Below the pieces are notes generated by a model that was given only the letters and a program-made list of their open reading frames with translations, ran no database searches and was not told the DNA's origin. Shown here one piece after another: positions 5,806 to 5,991 of a stretch of DNA of 5,991 bases (position 1 is the stretch's first letter; each line of letters starts with the position of its first letter). This stretch comes from Oscillospiraceae bacterium (lineage in GTDB: Bacteria; Bacillota; Clostridia; Oscillospirales; Oscillospiraceae). A program made the translations under genes and the position numbers. The stretch lies in assembly GCA_031264545.1 (NCBI GenBank), contig JAISDV010000103.1, positions 1 to 5,991 of the forward strand, in the 5' to 3' direction.

Positions 5806-5991
5806 CTATGTGCCATTCTTTAAATGAATTTTTCCGCCGATTTCCGGTTTTTTCAATCTGGCTATTGATTCAATCCCAAATAAAAATAAATCCTCGCCAA
5901 TCTTTTTAGGCAATGTTAAGCCGTCAGTGGATTTATAGGCACTTAAATAAATATTTCCATCGACGGTTTCGGGCAGAACCAACCCTTCTTC
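5806..5991 (-). CDS. C-terminal end of a leucine-rich-repeat-like protein
   Basis: This minus-strand frame enters from the right edge and ends at TAG 5808-5806. Sixty-one residues are visible and the N-terminus is missing. They form three tandem units of about 21 residues with pattern G-L-x-L-P-x-x-I/V-x-G/E-x-I/L-x-L. Unit one has GLVLPETVDGNIYL (3-16), unit two GLTLPKKIGEDLFL (24-37), and unit three a decayed RLKKPEIGGKIHL (45-57) one residue shorter, as expected of a C-terminal cap. Such regular hydrophobic spacing suggests a solenoid fold like leucine-rich repeats, often used for protein binding; similar repeats occur in uncharacterised bacterial proteins. No catalytic motif is visible. 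GC content here is about 38% (70 of 186 by hand count), far below the chaperone genes, which suggests acquired DNA. It converges on dnaJ. No promoter or start can be seen in the window. Confidence 0.7.
   Translation of the reverse strand, partial: EEGLVLPETVDGNIYLSAYKSTDGLTLPKKIGEDLFLFGIESIARLKKPEIGGKIHLKNGT

Overview
The window carries a complete class I heat-shock chaperone operon, hrcA-grpE-dnaK-dnaJ, on the + strand (760-5677). It is preceded by a housekeeping-type promoter overlapped by a CIRCE operator and followed by a strong intrinsic terminator. This gene order, HrcA/CIRCE control, AGGAGG-type ribosome binding sites and a DnaK without the insert found in Gram-negative DnaKs point to a Gram-positive bacterium of the Firmicutes. 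The GC-rich coding sequence and the neighbouring S-layer-homology protein suggest a GC-rich member of the Clostridia (Oscillospiraceae/Ruminococcaceae-like). The lineage is inferred from these features, not from a database match.

Left flank (1-669): the start of a divergently read, secreted S-layer-homology protein runs off the left edge (165 down to 1). It has its own near-consensus promoter at 375-403 and a leader of about 200 nt. That leader holds a weak terminator-like hairpin and two overlapping perfect palindromes that share one arm. Between this promoter and the heat-shock promoter, the minus strand still encodes what looks like the last ~30 residues of a heavy-metal P-type ATPase, without the rest of the gene.

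Core (643-5749): HrcA represses the operon through CIRCE and reports on chaperone availability. DnaK is the Hsp70 ATPase, DnaJ delivers substrates and stimulates ATP hydrolysis, and GrpE exchanges ADP for ATP. hrcA and grpE overlap by 11 nt, and dnaK follows grpE by 55 nt. A structured 281-nt spacer separates dnaK from dnaJ. It contains a perfect 30-nt palindrome without a U-tract, which is better read as a processing, stability or attenuation element than as a full terminator.

Right flank (5750-5991): after the operon terminator, GC content drops to about 38% (hand count 70/186). A convergent minus-strand reading frame enters from the right edge. It encodes the C-terminal end of a protein made of ~21-residue leucine-rich repeats of the LxLPxxIxGxLxL type, and its composition suggests horizontally acquired or accessory DNA. 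The chaperone operon itself is conventional. The less ordinary content lies in the flanks and in the structured non-coding stretches, and I see no evidence of a wholly new system here.
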